64,000 bases of DNA, from assembly GCA_022376465.1 (NCBI GenBank), contig JACDTU010000015.1:124001-188000 (forward strand), read 5' to 3'. This DNA comes from Cubamyces lactineus. Lineage: Eukaryota; Basidiomycota; Agaricomycetes; Polyporales; Polyporaceae. Below are positions 14,255-25,952 of the stretch, piece after piece. The first letter of the stretch is position 1. Every line of letters starts with the position of its first letter. The position numbers were made by a program, and so were the translations under genes. The notes under the pieces are model-generated. The model ran no database searches. It was given only the letters and a program-made list of their open reading frames with translations, and was not told the origin of the DNA.

Positions 14255-15534
14255 ATGGAGCACTCTTCCACTGGCGCCCAAGCTAATGATAACATCTTCT
14301 ACAGCCCGAGTCCGGGGTCGTATGCCGTGATTCGTCTCAATCCAGTCGAAATGGTCCGCCCCTTCAATGATACTCAGGCTTTGCTTGAGGCGCAGGCTAT
14401 GCGACCCAAATCATATCTGATCCTTCTACAATTGGTACGTCCACAAGTTCCAACTCGCTTGAACGTGGAAATTATAAGGAACGTGTAGGAGATGGCGCTA
14501 CCGTGGCCAGATCAACCGTGGTACAGGTTCGAGGTTGAACCCGTCGCAACCACTCTACGACCTGAAGACAAGGCGCGAGGCATCACTCCCGAAATGTGCG
14601 CCCCCATATTACCAAACACCAGCCATCCAAATGGGCGCGAGTCGTTGAGACCCCAACCGGAGGCGTTGTTCCCGTACAACAACTGTTACCATTGGTTCGA
14701 TGTGAGGATGGTTGATGTACGCATCCGGGCTCGGCCAGAGAACTTTGACGAGACCAACGCCGTCAAGCTGAGCGTTCGCACCCGAATGCAGATGATACGG
14801 TACTGGGAGAACGATGCCCCTCGGATGCATGCCAATCGCAAGGTATCCCAGCCTGCGCCGGGGTCTGGTCTAGTGGTGCTTCCTCCTCCGCACGAATCGA
14901 CAGATGCGTTGCGGCCTGCCGATTCCTCAGAATCTCGCGATGATCATTTACAGCGCACTACGGCACCGAAGGATGCCGAGGTTTCTTCCCTATGTTCGAG
15001 ATCCACTATGGTGCATAGTATGCAGTCGAACCACAGCCTCGACGACTTGGCTGCAATGGACATCTTCAGTGGACCTAATGACGACGTCGAGTTGGTACCT
15101 CTCGTCGATCTCTGGATATCCGAACTAGGAGAACATCTCATACAAGAGGACATACCAGACCCACTCGACATGTATGAGGAGTTCGACCATATTGCGCGGT
15201 AAGCAGCTGCATATGACGCGAGATTACGACTTTGACCATATATGTAGGATTGTGAAGGAAGCTCGCATTCGGTCCTACGCGGCCCTTACAGCGCCTGTGC
15301 AGGTATTTGGCGAGGAACCCACTGCTGACGCCGAGGAGCCCCGAGGCACTGAGAATCGCACGTTTGCTCGTAAGTCTATGTGCCTACCCATGAAGTCTAT
15401 ACTAAGGTACTGCGCGATCTCCAGGATTCAGACATGCCAAGTTGGCATGGGGGAGGCTACGCGCACAGGCCAAACGGCTTTCCTCTCGCTTGGAGTGCAT
15501 CTTTCACCTGCCACATATTCTTGCGTGGCCCTAA
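14255..15534 (+). CDS. YSPSP-family protein, member B
   Basis: Exons 14255-14434, 14489-15198, 15248-15369, 15425-15534; 373 aa, frame kept throughout. Order of conserved blocks: IFYSPSPGSYAVIRLNPVEM (exon 1, with QAMRPKSYL); PWPDQPWYRFEVEP, TPEMCAPILPNTSHPNG, NNCYHWFDVRMVDVRIR and DETNAVKLSVRTR (exon 2); a variable Ser/Pro linker of about 80 residues; SLDDLAAMDIFSGPNDDVEL with VDLWISELGEHL; KEARIRSYAAL (exon 3); and a basic tail RLRAQAKRLSSRLE ending in LPHILAWP (exon 4). The first ATG lies shortly before the YSPSP motif, as in members C, F and G. No known domain recognised. The basic amphipathic tail and hydrophobic C-terminus could bind a membrane (inference). Confidence 0.85.
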
Positions 15535-16806
15535 TTTCGGTGGTTGGCCCTATGTAACGATACCTCGCTTCCGAATCAAATTGTTAGTGCATTTGTTTTA
15601 TAGAGGACTTCTAGCTCTGTGCAGAGTGCAACCTCGTTCCATGCCGAATAATCGGCAACCAAGAGTATCAATGCTCCCATCTCTCGCCGATCTATCATAT
15701 TGCCCCTACCGTTTTCGCGCCCCCGGTGGTGGTGGTGGCGGGGGTGTCTCGCATCGTGCCCCGTCACTGTCCTTGCGGTTATTTGCGTCCTCGGCCCCCG
15801 ATAGAGTCACGGCTGACCCTTACCCCACTTCACTGCGGCCGCCGTCGTCTGCCAGGATGCACCGTTATACCTACACTTCGAAGGTGCCTTGTCCTCCGGA
15901 AAGATGCATAGAGTCAGCCAGAGTCAGCCTCCTCTCCCTCTCTTTCTACGACCCGTCACGACTTATCATGAATACTGTTCTGGAGCATTTTGCGACGTAA
16001 GTGAATGTATTTAGAGATACAGGTGTGAATAAGCCATGCGTGCGCGAGTACTATAAGGTGTAGGGTATACTAGGTTGCGTGATACAAGCGAAAAGGGGCT
16101 AAGGAGCGACTGGTGTTGTAGTACAAGGGCAGAGCACACTGGCACACAAGTTCGTGGGGCCTATGATACTCGGCCAACAGACCACACTGACCTACTGAGA
16201 GCGCATGCGCGTTATCATTTCTGTAAGACTAAGCGTCCCCCAATGAATTCTTCCTGAGGTTGCTCAGAACTGAGAAGCGGTTGCTGATTTGCGAGAATAG
16301 TTTCTGTGGCTTCTTTGATGCATGACTGGCAGCGATACTTGTACCGGCAGTCGACTTGATGGACTTCTGAGCGGATTTCTATCGTCAACATCATGAGCCT
16401 TCTGAGATTTCGTAATAGATATAGTTAGTATCACCTGCTGCTTGGCAGTCGGATGAGAATATGGGGCGACCGACGATGCCCGCGAATGGTTGTGCCAGTT
16501 ATCTCGGGCCTGGGCGTGTTTTCTATCCTTTCCCTGGGTTTGGACGTAGTGAGTGTTTATCGTACAGTTTCTCAGTTACGTAGAAAGTCACTCGCACCTT
16601 GAGAATCAGATCCTGATCATCGATTCCATGTCGCCCACCTCGAAACACGCTCGCTTGATCTTCATGAATCGTCTCATTCAGGACACTATGGCCGACTCGC
16701 AATGGTAGAGCCTTGCAGTATCCCTCTTTCTGTGAGGTGGTGCGATACGAGGCACTGAGCTGGAGAGGCGTGATCAACTGTCTTGATTGTGCACGAGTGG
16801 ACAAGC
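15535..16806. other. Intergenic between member B and the 16.8-kb ORF
   Basis: Holds copy 2 of the duplicated block (15673-15981) and a GGT/GGC-rich stretch at 15724-15745. No other gene supported. Confidence 0.5.
15673..15981 (+). repeat. Diverged duplicated block, copy 2
   Basis: Counterpart of 12365-12613, about 60 bp longer because of a GGT-rich insertion. It lies about 140 bp after the stop of member B, whereas copy 1 lies about 470 bp after the stop of the 7TM gene. Confidence 0.6.
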
Positions 16807-17703
16807 TTACCACAGACGACTGCCGTTTACGCCGCGCGTCGCGCCATTCCTGAGAAAGTATATGATCAGACAATTAACCGGAGTAGTCGTCTCGCGCATG
16901 AGCCAGATGACACACCATAAATTCCTTCTGCCGGGCGAGAGCGAAATGCTCGTTAGACCGACACATTTTGATCCACATTTTTGTCTGCGTTCTTCCGTCT
17001 GCGCTTCAAGCAGCTCGCATGCCTTCATTCCAAATGCCATGCCTCTTCTTGCTCCTTCCATCTCAACGTCTTCACTGTTGGAGTCCCTGTCAAGAGACAT
17101 CCGTTCCGAGCTCATCCTGGCCTGCTTCCGCGCCTCGGGAGTCAACCATCTACCGAGCAGAGGGCGCGTAGTCCGAAATTGCCATGCTATGATCCACTGA
17201 CTACATTGACCCGAAGAGGAAACCGACGAAGGCCATTCTGGTAGTGAATGGACGTGGATTTCTGGGTCGTAAAGGGGGATTGTGGGAGGCGTCTGAGCGG
17301 GGCAAAGAGGGAGCGTAGGATGAACGGCAATGCAGAAGAATTGATAGATAGGAGGGAGGGTATGCATGGGCGCACCCTCGAAAGTGGCCATGAGATAGAT
17401 AAGAGGATTAATGAGATCCTCTAACCTCGTCTTCAGGGAAATTTGGGAGAGAATACAAGGCCGAGGTGTCTTGGTCGTAGCCTGAACCCGTGTACGAAGA
17501 TTGTTTAGAGAGGTCGCAGAATGGTTGAGGCAGACGCCTCGCAGTCCAGAGACATTTGGATCGGAGAAAATGTGCTCTATGGGGGTATAGACAGACTCCT
17601 CGATAGAAAAGACTTCTCCAATAGCGAAATCGGTCAGCTTTTCTTCGTGGAAATGGGAGTCTCGTAGACCAGCTACGCAGGAAGAACACATGTGAGCATT
17701 CAT
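16807..17703 (-). CDS. Hypothetical protein, 298 aa
   Basis: Single open frame from ATG 17703, the longest unexplained ORF in this area. No domain recognised. It has a CSSC near the start, a Pro-rich middle and an acidic stretch (SNSEDVEMEGARRG) near residues 210-225. It may be one exon of a longer gene: a possible acceptor (CTGCGTAG) lies just inside the start. Support is ORF length only. Confidence 0.4.
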   Translation of the reverse strand: MNAHMCSSCVAGLRDSHFHEEKLTDFAIGEVFSIEESVYTPIEHIFSDPNVSGLRGVCLNHSATSLNNLRTRVQATTKTPRPCILSQISLKTRLEDLINPLIYLMATFEGAPMHTLPPIYQFFCIAVHPTLPLCPAQTPPTIPLYDPEIHVHSLPEWPSSVSSSGQCSQWIIAWQFRTTRPLLGRWLTPEARKQARMSSERMSLDRDSNSEDVEMEGARRGMAFGMKACELLEAQTEERRQKCGSKCVGLTSISLSPGRRNLWCVIWLMRETTTPVNCLIIYFLRNGATRGVNGSRLW

Positions 17704-18150
17704 GGAGAGAAGACGTTAGAGCAGGAGCGCAGGAGGTGTCGAGAAGTCTCCGCCTGATGGAATATAAGTAAGCCGTCTGCGAATATCTAAGAGCATGCAT
17801 GGTATCGGAGTATGAGAACATGGTGCGATGCGTCGATCTGAGGAAACAAAAGGATCCTTGTCTACGGCGAAGCACGATTGGTCTGCTGATCGGGCACAGA
17901 CAACGTTTCCAGGGAAAGCATTTCGGACTCAAGGTCTAGGGGTCTGTCCAGCTATGGGAGTGGCACGAGGAGCTTCAGGTTCCAGACGCAGTCAACGCCG
18001 CTGGCGATCAAGACGCAATGATTGAAGGACAACGCAGCCATCAAAATTAACGAGCGCTGGAGTACACACACGACGAAACACTAGTAAATAGAGATGTGTC
18101 ACTCTTATCAGGGTGATCATGGCAACGGTAAACAACGATGTTTCGCAGCT
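17704..18150. other. Intergenic, no gene seen
   Basis: Only short overlapping ORFs; leads into the promoter of member C. Confidence 0.5.
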
Positions 18151-18182
18151 TTGTCTGCGCTTCCATGAAAACAATAACAGAC
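18151..18182 (+). promoter_or_regulatory. YSPSP upstream motif of member C
   Basis: CTTTGTCTGCG, a short insertion, then TGAAAACAATAACAG, about 150 bp before the ATG at 18332. Confidence 0.5.
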
Positions 18183-18331
18183 TTTGTGTCCTCTCGTCGC
18201 TATATGGGACCTCACCAAGAGGCAAACCATATCAGTCACTCCTTGCTTTCCAGGATCTAGCGATCAGTACTCTCCGAGCCCCTCCCCGCATCTCTCTGTG
18301 TTGCACACGATATTCCGACACTCGCCTCAAC

Positions 18332-19672
18332 ATGCATTTCTCTGACTCTCAGCCCGATAGAAACATAGTGTACAGCCCAAGTCCGGGGTCCTATGCCATC
18401 ATTCGCTTGAATCCAGTGGAGATGGTCCGGCGCTTCGACGACCCGCAAGCCTTGCTTCAGGCCCAGGCTATGCGATCCAAATCATACTTGGTTTACCTAT
18501 ACTATGTACGTTCAGACAATCTATCCGATATCTAGGATGACTACAGCTGGAGTTGTTCGTTTAGGAATTGGCACTGCCATTTCCAAACCAGCCGTGGTAC
18601 AGGTTCGAGGTGGAGCCCATCGCCACCTCTCTCCGACCAGAAGATACAGCGCGCGGAATAACACCCGACATGTGCATTCCCATCTTCCCGAACACAACAC
18701 ATCCGAACGGCCGGGAGCCGTTACAGCCTCAGCCTGAAGGTCTATTCCCATATAACAACTGCTACCATTGGTTCGAAGCGAAGGCGGTCAATGTCCGCAT
18801 TCGAGCTCGATCGGAAGAGTTCGACGAGACTCATGCTGTAAAGTTGAACGCTCGCTCCAGGATACAAATGCAGCGGCTCTGGCTCGAAGATGGCGCTCGC
18901 TTGCCCGACATCGTCGAGGAAGCTCCGCCGGCTCAGTCCCAACACGAGGCGGCTGTGCACCATTCTGCTCGCGCCCCAGCAATCCCTCCGCGATCATCTC
19001 CCGAGATACCTGTGCCGTCAGATACCGACCTTGCACACGAGCACGGACCTCTCTCAGATGCCATCGAGTCTAATCGACGCTTGCCTACGGCGTTTGACGA
19101 TTACGCTGAAGGAGCTTCCATTATGTCGGAGCTTACTGTCACCCACAGCGAACAGTCGAACAACAGCGTAGAAGACATCGCCGCGATGGACATCTTCAGC
19201 GGCCCCAACGACGACGTCGAGTTGGTTCCTCTTGTTGATCTCTGGATATCCGAGCTAGGGGATCAACTCAAGCAGGAGGATATTCCGGATCCGCAGGAGA
19301 TGTATGCTGAGTTCGATCATATTGCGAAGTAAGCGGCTACGTACTCCGTGCCAGTTGTGCTCTGACCTAATGCGCATCCATTGTAGGATCATCAGGGAAG
19401 CTCGCGTGCGATCCTATGCAGCCCTCACAGTGCTGCCGCATCCCTTCGACGATGGCCCCACCATCGATATGGGGAAGACCGGCAAGAGCAGAAAGCGTAC
19501 CCTCTTTGGCGAGTCCTATTTTCCAGGCGGAGGATTTGTGCTCACTATATCGTTCCGTCCTGCAGGCATCAGTCCAGTGAAGCCATGGGGTAAGCTGCGC
19601 ACTAGAGTCAAACGACTCTCCACTCGATTGGAGAATATGTTCCGTCTTCCTTATATTCTCATCTGGCCATGA
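18332..19672 (+). CDS. YSPSP-family protein, member C
   Basis: Exons 18332-18505, 18565-19328, 19387-19672; 407 aa. All conserved blocks are present: IVYSPSPGSYAIIRLNPVEM, PFPNQPWYRFEVEP, TPDMCIPIFPNTTHPNG, NNCYHWFEAKAVNVRIRARS, a linker of about 110 residues rich in Ser/Pro/His, DIAAMDIFSGPNDDVELVPL, VDLWISELGDQLKQEDIPDP, REARVRSYAAL and the tail KLRTRVKRLSTRLE ending LPYILIWP. Members B, F and G have an intron before the tail; here the stretch 19510-19585 stays open, so the intron seems lost or retained as coding sequence. Two phases (0, 2) match the other members. Function unknown. Confidence 0.85.
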
Positions 19673-20070
19673 CCACGTTTCGCGCTCACTGGATATTTAC
19701 ACAATAGGATACCCCTTGCGACTCGGACGTCGTAGTCGTAATCTCTATATATGTATGCATGCAGTTCGCTGACGGCATCAATAATCGACCGCGCTTGACT
19801 ATGTACACACGGGACACGGGGCCATTACGCACGCGATGCCTTACTTGCACCTGTGCATCTTACAGGTAGTCATCTCTCAACGTACAAGGAAGATGAGGTC
19901 GACCTGAAAGTAGAAGGGACAGATGCGGCATGACTGTGCTATCGTCGCCATTTGCATTGAAAAGCCACTGTGAGTCGTAGACCCCTGCTCGCGCTTGATA
20001 CCCACATTGCACCACGCACTGGGCAAATACTTCAGCTTGTGGCACGCGGCCGCGATCGTTGCAACCACGG
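19673..20070. other. Intergenic between members C and D
   Basis: No gene seen. Confidence 0.5.
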
Positions 20071-20100
20071 GCTTTGTCTATGAAAACAATAGCACTGCCA
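20071..20100 (+). promoter_or_regulatory. YSPSP upstream motif of pseudogene D
   Basis: CTTTGTCTATGAAAACAATA followed by GCACTGCC, about 170 bp before the ATG at 20270. Confidence 0.5.
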
Positions 20101-20269
20101 GTGGCGGTGGCTACAGCTAGCCACTTGTTCCATAACAACACGCGGAGCGGACAATGAACGCCCTTCTCCAACATCTCCCGTTTCTCTGAGTTAGTTGACA
20201 TCCTCGCTTCTCCCTTTCAACCTCTTCGCTACCGGTGTGGCTCGTGTTTCAGGCTTGGAAACTAGCAGC

Positions 20270-21540
20270 ATGATAGTCTACAGCCCGAGTCCTGGATCGT
20301 TTGCCGTCATCCGGCTCGATCCAGTTGAAATGGTGCGATCCTTCAACGATCCCGAGGCGTTGATACAGGCGCAGGCAATGCGACCTAAGTTGTACTTGGT
20401 GTATCTACGTCAAAATCACAACATCGGTCACATGCAATATCTAGTGCCACAGTCAAGGTTAGCTGACGGTCATTTTCCAGGAGCTGGTACTCCCTTTCCC
20501 AGACCAGCCATGGTACAAATTCGACGTACGACCTATCGCGAGACCTCTTCGGCCAGAAGACAAGGCTCGGTGCATCGCCTCTGACATGTGCGTCCCTATA
20601 TACCCGAACACTAGCTATCCGAACGGGCATGAGCTACTCAGACCCTAGCTAGAGAGGCTGTTCCCGTACGACAATTACTTCCATTGGTTCGACACGAGGG
20701 CCCGTGTCCGTATTCGTGCCCGACCAGAGGAGTTCGACGAGACGAACGCCGTCGCATTGGACATCCTTAGTCAGGAACGGATGTTGGAATATTGGGACAA
20801 AGACGGCTTCCGCATGGCCGAGAACCAACAGAAGAGCGAGATAGAGTCTGCATCGCAGCGCTCACCGAACGCACTCACAACCCGGGCCGACGTCCTTCCT
20901 GAGCCTCTAGCAACCTTTGGCGGTGGACCCTCAAGGCACAATTCTGGTCTTCAGAGCGCCATTGTCCGAGGGGATGTCGATGGTCTCTCTATGCGCTCTA
21001 GCTCCACCACTACTAGTGAGGGGAGGTCGATGTGCAGCCTCGACGATATAGCTGCGATGAACATCTTCAGTGGCCCCAATGACGACGTGGATGTAATCCC
21101 TCTTGCTGACCTCTGGATATCGGAACTGGCAGAGCATCTGAAGCAGGAGGATATCCCGAGCCCACATGAGATGTTTGCGAAGTTCGACCACATTGCAAAG
21201 TGAGTGATCGCATGTCCTATGCAGGTTCCGCGCTGACTTTGTGCGTATCGTGCCCAGAATTGTTCAGCAAGCTCGAATCAGATCCTACGCAGCCTTAACG
21301 GCACCCGGGCATGTGTCACAAGAGGATACCGATTCGGCGCCCGAATATGTTTTAAGAAGCGCAAGCTCGGTGAGTATATCATCGCTAGCCGTTTGAAACA
21401 CTAGAAGAACTCACCCTGAGGCCACTTGTACAGGAGTCTGGCTCCCTTGGTATTGTAGAAAACTGCGCACACATACTAAACGATTTTCCTCCGAACTCCA
21501 GAGGATGCTGCGCCCTCCTTACATTCCGATCTGGCCCTGA
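20270..21540 (+). pseudogene. YSPSP-family pseudogene, member D
   Basis: Exon 1 (from 20270) reads MIVYSPSPGSFAVIRLDPVE and continues; exon 2 about 20481-21199, exon 3 about 21258-21369, exon 4 to 21540. Lesions: an in-frame TAG at 20647-20649 where relatives have Gln (PQPE region); a two-codon loss at FDTRARVRIR; a weak exon-1 donor; and a frame break in exon 4, where KLRTHTKRFSSELQ and PPYIPIWP lie in another frame from the predicted exon-3 end. The C-terminal block DIAAMNIFSGPNDDVDVIPL is intact. Exon order and splice positions match the active-looking members. Confidence 0.8.
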
Positions 21541-21769
21541 CCCTGTTTGCGTTAATATATCTGTCCACACTTTACGATACCCTAACTTAAGCAACAAACG
21601 TTCAAGTTGTCTGCGACATCAATAACGTCGTCTGGTACCGTGTTGTCATCAGCTTCAAGAATGCCGAGAGCTCAATTCGATACAGCAACGACTCCTCTTC
21701 GCCACTCACCCATCAAACCCACCTCGCCGTCGGCTTCATATACTGCTAGGTTCGCTCAGTACGTGACCG

Positions 21770-21849
21770 GTCAGAGCCTGGAGGAAGCTGCGTGCACGAG
21801 ACAGGCGGATTTTAGCCTTCGGATCGAGAGACTGCTTCTCCTGCCCTAA
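21770..21849 (+). pseudogene. YSPSP-family last-exon fragment
   Basis: Nucleotides encode AWRKLRARDRR and then, after a 1-nt frame break, IERLLLLP with a stop, matching the basic tail exon (KPWRKLRERAKRFSSRLEKL type). No upstream exons are recognisable between 21541 and 21770. Confidence 0.55.
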
Positions 21850-22178
21850 GTATGTGCCCCTCTAGCGTTTCTAGTTGTTAGCCTTCATGTATCGTTAGAA
21901 CCATATCACCGTCATGGTGTTCCGCGGCTTAAATATGTACACACACCTAGAGGCTAGAGATGACCTGGAGTCGACGTCGAGTATCGGAAAGACTCGGATT
22001 GTAGGATGCTGATGACAAAGACGCCCGTGCTCGACATCTCTGCTTGATACCACCAGCATCGCATGTGCAGTAAAGTGATACCGCAGCTCACGAATATCCT
22101 GCGCTATCTTTCGTGTATGTGCCGCGGCCTTCTCTGCAATGTTCAGCACTGCTCTCTGCGGCACTGGGGAGAACACCA
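21850..22178. other. Intergenic, no gene seen
   Basis: A 97-codon minus-strand ORF overlaps this stretch but has no recognisable features. Confidence 0.45.
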
Positions 22179-22940
22179 TCAAGTACAACCGTACACAGCC
22201 ATGCGACGTCTTAACCAGATCTCTCCCTGTTGAGTTTCTTCCTCTTTGTCCTCTGCCGGCATAGTCTCGAATTCGGACCTCTCATACATCTGCTTCGCAC
22301 CTTTGTTTGACGCTGCGACCGTGAGGAACACTTCTGCAACAACCTGGGATGTGTCCACTGCCTGTCCGTTTCCTACAGCCTTCGCTGCGTCCTCGCCGGC
22401 CCACTTTATTCCCGCCTCGAGTAGCTTTCGTCCAATGCCTCGCCTCCTATGATCTGGTGCTACCCACAGTCCAAAGATGAAGTATGTTGTCTCTCTGTCT
22501 GCGCTGTCTGGGATGGTAGCCGATGGCAAGGCGCGCGCTGCGACGACGCTCACAGTGCCGATGAATGGGGTTTCCTCGTGCTCTCCCTCCATCCGTCGGT
22601 TTTAATCGGCGTTCGGTACTCTTCCAGCACGGACAACAAAGACAGCCTTTCCGTCTCCGCTCAAGCGTTCTCTTCAGGTCTCCTCAGTGAACCTGATCTC
22701 TCGATTGTATGTGGATGAGAAGCAGAGAGGGTTGGTACGCAGTGGGGTGAGCCGTATCTTCTTGTAACGGATCGTATCGGCAGAGGTGGACGGCGCGGAG
22801 ATATCAAAGATGTCGTATGGGAGGGTTGTTGCAGCGGCGATATCCTCGTGACTCCATGGCGTGCTTTCGCGACTTGGCCTTGACGCTGGCGTTGCGCGAC
22901 GCCGGGATTCACGCAGTGCAGCCTTAATCTCTACTAACAT
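22179..22940 (-). pseudogene. GNAT-family N-acetyltransferase with two in-frame stops
   Basis: GNAT fold signature is clear: a beta strand IGTVSVVAARAL, FGLWVAPDHRRRGIGRKLLE (the V-x-P-x-x-R-R-x-G-I-G acetyl-CoA pyrophosphate loop), AEVFLTVAASNKGAKQMYER (N-K-x-A-xx-x-Y), and FIFG before the loop. Upstream, in the same frame, lies ESTPWSHEDIAAATTLPYDI...REIRFTEET, then TGA (22676-22674) where a Trp is likely, RERLSGDGKAVFVVRAGR, then TAA (22604-22602). No GT-AG intron removes these stops. The ATG at 22940 is tentative: an earlier exon may exist near 22990-23060. Either a pseudogene or a sequence with two errors. Confidence 0.7.
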
Positions 22941-24090
22941 ATCCAACCTCTCAAGTCATACAGAGTTATAGGTTCTCGACTTGATATTACATGACTCACC
23001 GTCCCAGCACAGGAACTTGTCAAAAGACCTCAATGCGTACTCGACAACTCATCTCTTCTATGGTAGAGACTTTGGCTGGTCACTTCGATGAATGTCGTAC
23101 TCCGCTCATGGCTCTTCGCTCTTCTGCTTCAACGGTTTCTCTGTTCTGGCGCTCCTGATGTCTCGCGTTTTTCGCCAACCCCTTCGCACTTCCGGCGAGC
23201 TACCTGCCGGCGAGGATATCTGCGTCTCATGAACCACCGTACAGTGAACGTGGGCCGCATTCAAGGACACTCGGGACCGTTAGGTTAAGCAGAGGAACTA
23301 GCATTTGACATCGACACTTCGGCGACGAAGTACATGACCGGAATTCCATCAACATTGCACCACATCATAGCAAAGTGGGCAATATAGCAACCGGTGGAGT
23401 GGCTTGTGCAAAGACTCGGCCTAGGCTACTTGTGATGCATCGGTTTCAAGCTCCTACATGATATCACACATTCTCGTGCATGATTCATCCTGGTTGCGCC
23501 AGAATTAGGATATGCCTGCACACTTTCGTCAGGATACCTCTGGACCAATACATAGTCCTTACACTGTGCAATCAGCCATGGATGCGAAGGCCTACCAGCC
23601 GCTTGCTCATCTCAATGTCCAGACCCCGAGTTCTATGATCGAGGGCTCAGGCTGCCGGACGTTCGGTATACCATATCCACATGACCGCCTCTGCGACAGT
23701 CCATGCGAAGATTTCCCACATTTTACTGACCTATAAAAAGCCGAAGATCACCCGACAGCGGCGTTGTACGACAGCGACTTCGTCTGTCGTTCCTTACTCA
23801 CCTTGACATGCGGGCGGATACCCGCTCGAGACGTCACGCGGGCAGCACTCTACAGGTACGTCTTGCTTGTTACTGCCTCTGTAATGCATCCGGGACCCGT
23901 CTAGTTTCAGAACGCGAGGTGGCCCAGGTCACGAAGGCATGCCTTACGGTTGGCGCGCATGCGACCTCATCGACGACGGTGATGGTGCGGCCCAAAGAGC
24001 GGGCCGCGACAAACTAGATAAAAAGTGAGCGAGTACGGGTTGAAGCGCTGTGTGGTCGTCGCCGCCCTCCCCATTCCAAGTCAGTCAAAC
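22941..24090. other. Intergenic upstream of the xylanase
   Basis: No gene supported. A TATAAAAAG lies near 23732 and an AGATAAAAAG near 24016, the latter about 70 bp before the xylanase ATG and a possible promoter element. Confidence 0.4.
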
Positions 24091-25572
24091 ATGCCAGCTC
24101 TGCGAAGCCTCCTCGCGGTCACCGCCCTTGCCTGTGGTGCGTTGGCCACGCCTAGCGCGAGCCTCCTCTTCCCGACGTCGGGCTTGAATCTGGCTGCGAA
24201 GAGTGCGAAGAAGCTATACTTTGGGACCGCGACCAACAGCGAGCAGTGGAATGACACGAAGTACTACAATATCTTGAAGAATAATGCCGAGTTCGGGCAA
24301 GTGACGCCCGCGAACGTCATGAAATGGGTACGCGCTCTCCCTTCGCAGCAGCTCACTGCGATATGCGTTGACTGACACAACTTCGCCGATGTAGTTCGCG
24401 ACGGAACCCGAAGAAGGCGTCTTCACATTCCAAGATGCGGACATCATCGCCGATTTCACAAAGAAGACCGGCAAGCTGCTCCGCGGCCACAACTGCGTCT
24501 GGTACAACCAGCTCCCAGACTGGCTGACTACGGGCACGTTCACCGCGCCGGAGCTGGCCTTCATCGTGTCAAGGCATTGTTACAATCTCGTTAACCACTA
24601 CAAGGGCCATGTGTACGTTTCTCGCCCTTGACTTTGTATGAGCTCGACCTCTGATTCGCTTGTGTTTCCTGCAGGTGTACGTGCTCAGAGGTTTCGTGCG
24701 AACTATCTTTCATGTACTGACAATGTGCGCGGTGGGTTCCAGATAGCTGGGACGTCATCAATGGTATGTAATTCTATGGACACGTCAAAATATGATGGTG
24801 GAACTCATTGCATACCTCAGAGGCATTCAACGACGATGGCACTTTCCGGGAGGACGTATTCTACAACACCCTCAACACTAGCTATATCCCCCTCGCGCTC
24901 TATGCTGCCCGGGCCGCCGACCCCAATGCGAAGCTATATATAAACGACTATAACATTGAGGGCACGGGTATGTACCTTCTGATCGCCTTCGCTTTGCTGC
25001 ATAACTAAGCATCGTATCTGTACAGGCGCGAAGTCGACAGCGCTCAAAAACCTCGTTAAGTCGCTCAAGGCCGATGGCGTCCCGATCGACGGCGTGGGCA
25101 TCCAGTCGCACCTCATCGTAGGCGAAGTCCCGTCGACATTCCAGCAGAACCTCGAAGAGTTCGTCGCGCTCGGTGTCGAGGTGGCCATCACCGAGCTCGA
25201 CATCCGCTTCGAGTCGCTCCCGCCCAATGCAACCGGCATCGCGCAGCAGAAGAAGGATTACGAGACCGTCGTCGCCGCGTGCAATGCGGTGGAGAAGTGC
25301 GTCGGGGTGACGGTTTGGGACTTTACCGACAAGGTACGTCACTGCAAGTTCATGCACGTCGTGATGCTGATCAGCGCTGAATGGTTGCGCAGTACTCTTG
25401 GATTCCTAGCACGTTCCCTGGACAGGGCGATGCTTGCCCTTGGGACGAAGTAAGTCTCCATACCTGTCATATCTACAATGCTCAGTCGTTTTGACTCAAT
25501 CTTCTTAAGAATTACGTGAAGAAGCCTGCCTACGAAGGCATCATCGAGGGCTTCCAGACGAAGCATCACTGA
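24091..25572 (+). CDS. Secreted GH10 endo-1,4-beta-xylanase
   Basis: Cleaves the beta-1,4-xylan backbone outside the cell. Exons 24091-24327, 24395-24612, 24675-24680 (6 nt, inferred), 24747-24763, 24821-24967, 25026-25333, 25393-25449, 25510-25572; 350 aa. Signal peptide [19 protein letters not shown], cleaved about residue 19. GH10 blocks: [51 protein letters not shown] (acid/base Glu, its codon split by an intron), [33 protein letters not shown] (nucleophile Glu), [14 protein letters not shown]. No carbohydrate-binding module. Without the 6-nt exon, two residues between GHV and WDV are missing compared with the family pattern. Length is normal for a single-domain GH10. Confidence 0.93.
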
Positions 25573-25952
25573 ATGAGATCGTAGTGAACCTTTAATTCTT
25601 GTCATTGATGGCAATGATCCTTTCGCAAAGCATGCGTCTGCGGGACGTACTTAACGGAAGCGGGAATTCTGAATGAGTCTACATGGGTGAGTGACAGCGT
25701 AATTGCCAGATGGAGGATACGGTCATGCTGTTACCGGCAATTACAACCAGTAGTATCATGGACATAAATCAAACAGCGTAGCAGCTGGTCGTCGCGCTGT
25801 CATGACCAGACGAGATGCGGGAGACGCAGCGTTCTTCGTACTCTCCACCAGGCGTTTTGCTGATAGTTATATCAATCGGGCGGCCTGGGTGTGATGGAAA
25901 TCTGTGTAGATACCGTCGACGGCTTGTGAGCAAAGCAGCGAAGAGGATGCCG
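25573..25952. other. Short intergenic, no gene seen
   Basis: Separates the xylanase from the partial minus-strand YSPSP member. Confidence 0.5.
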
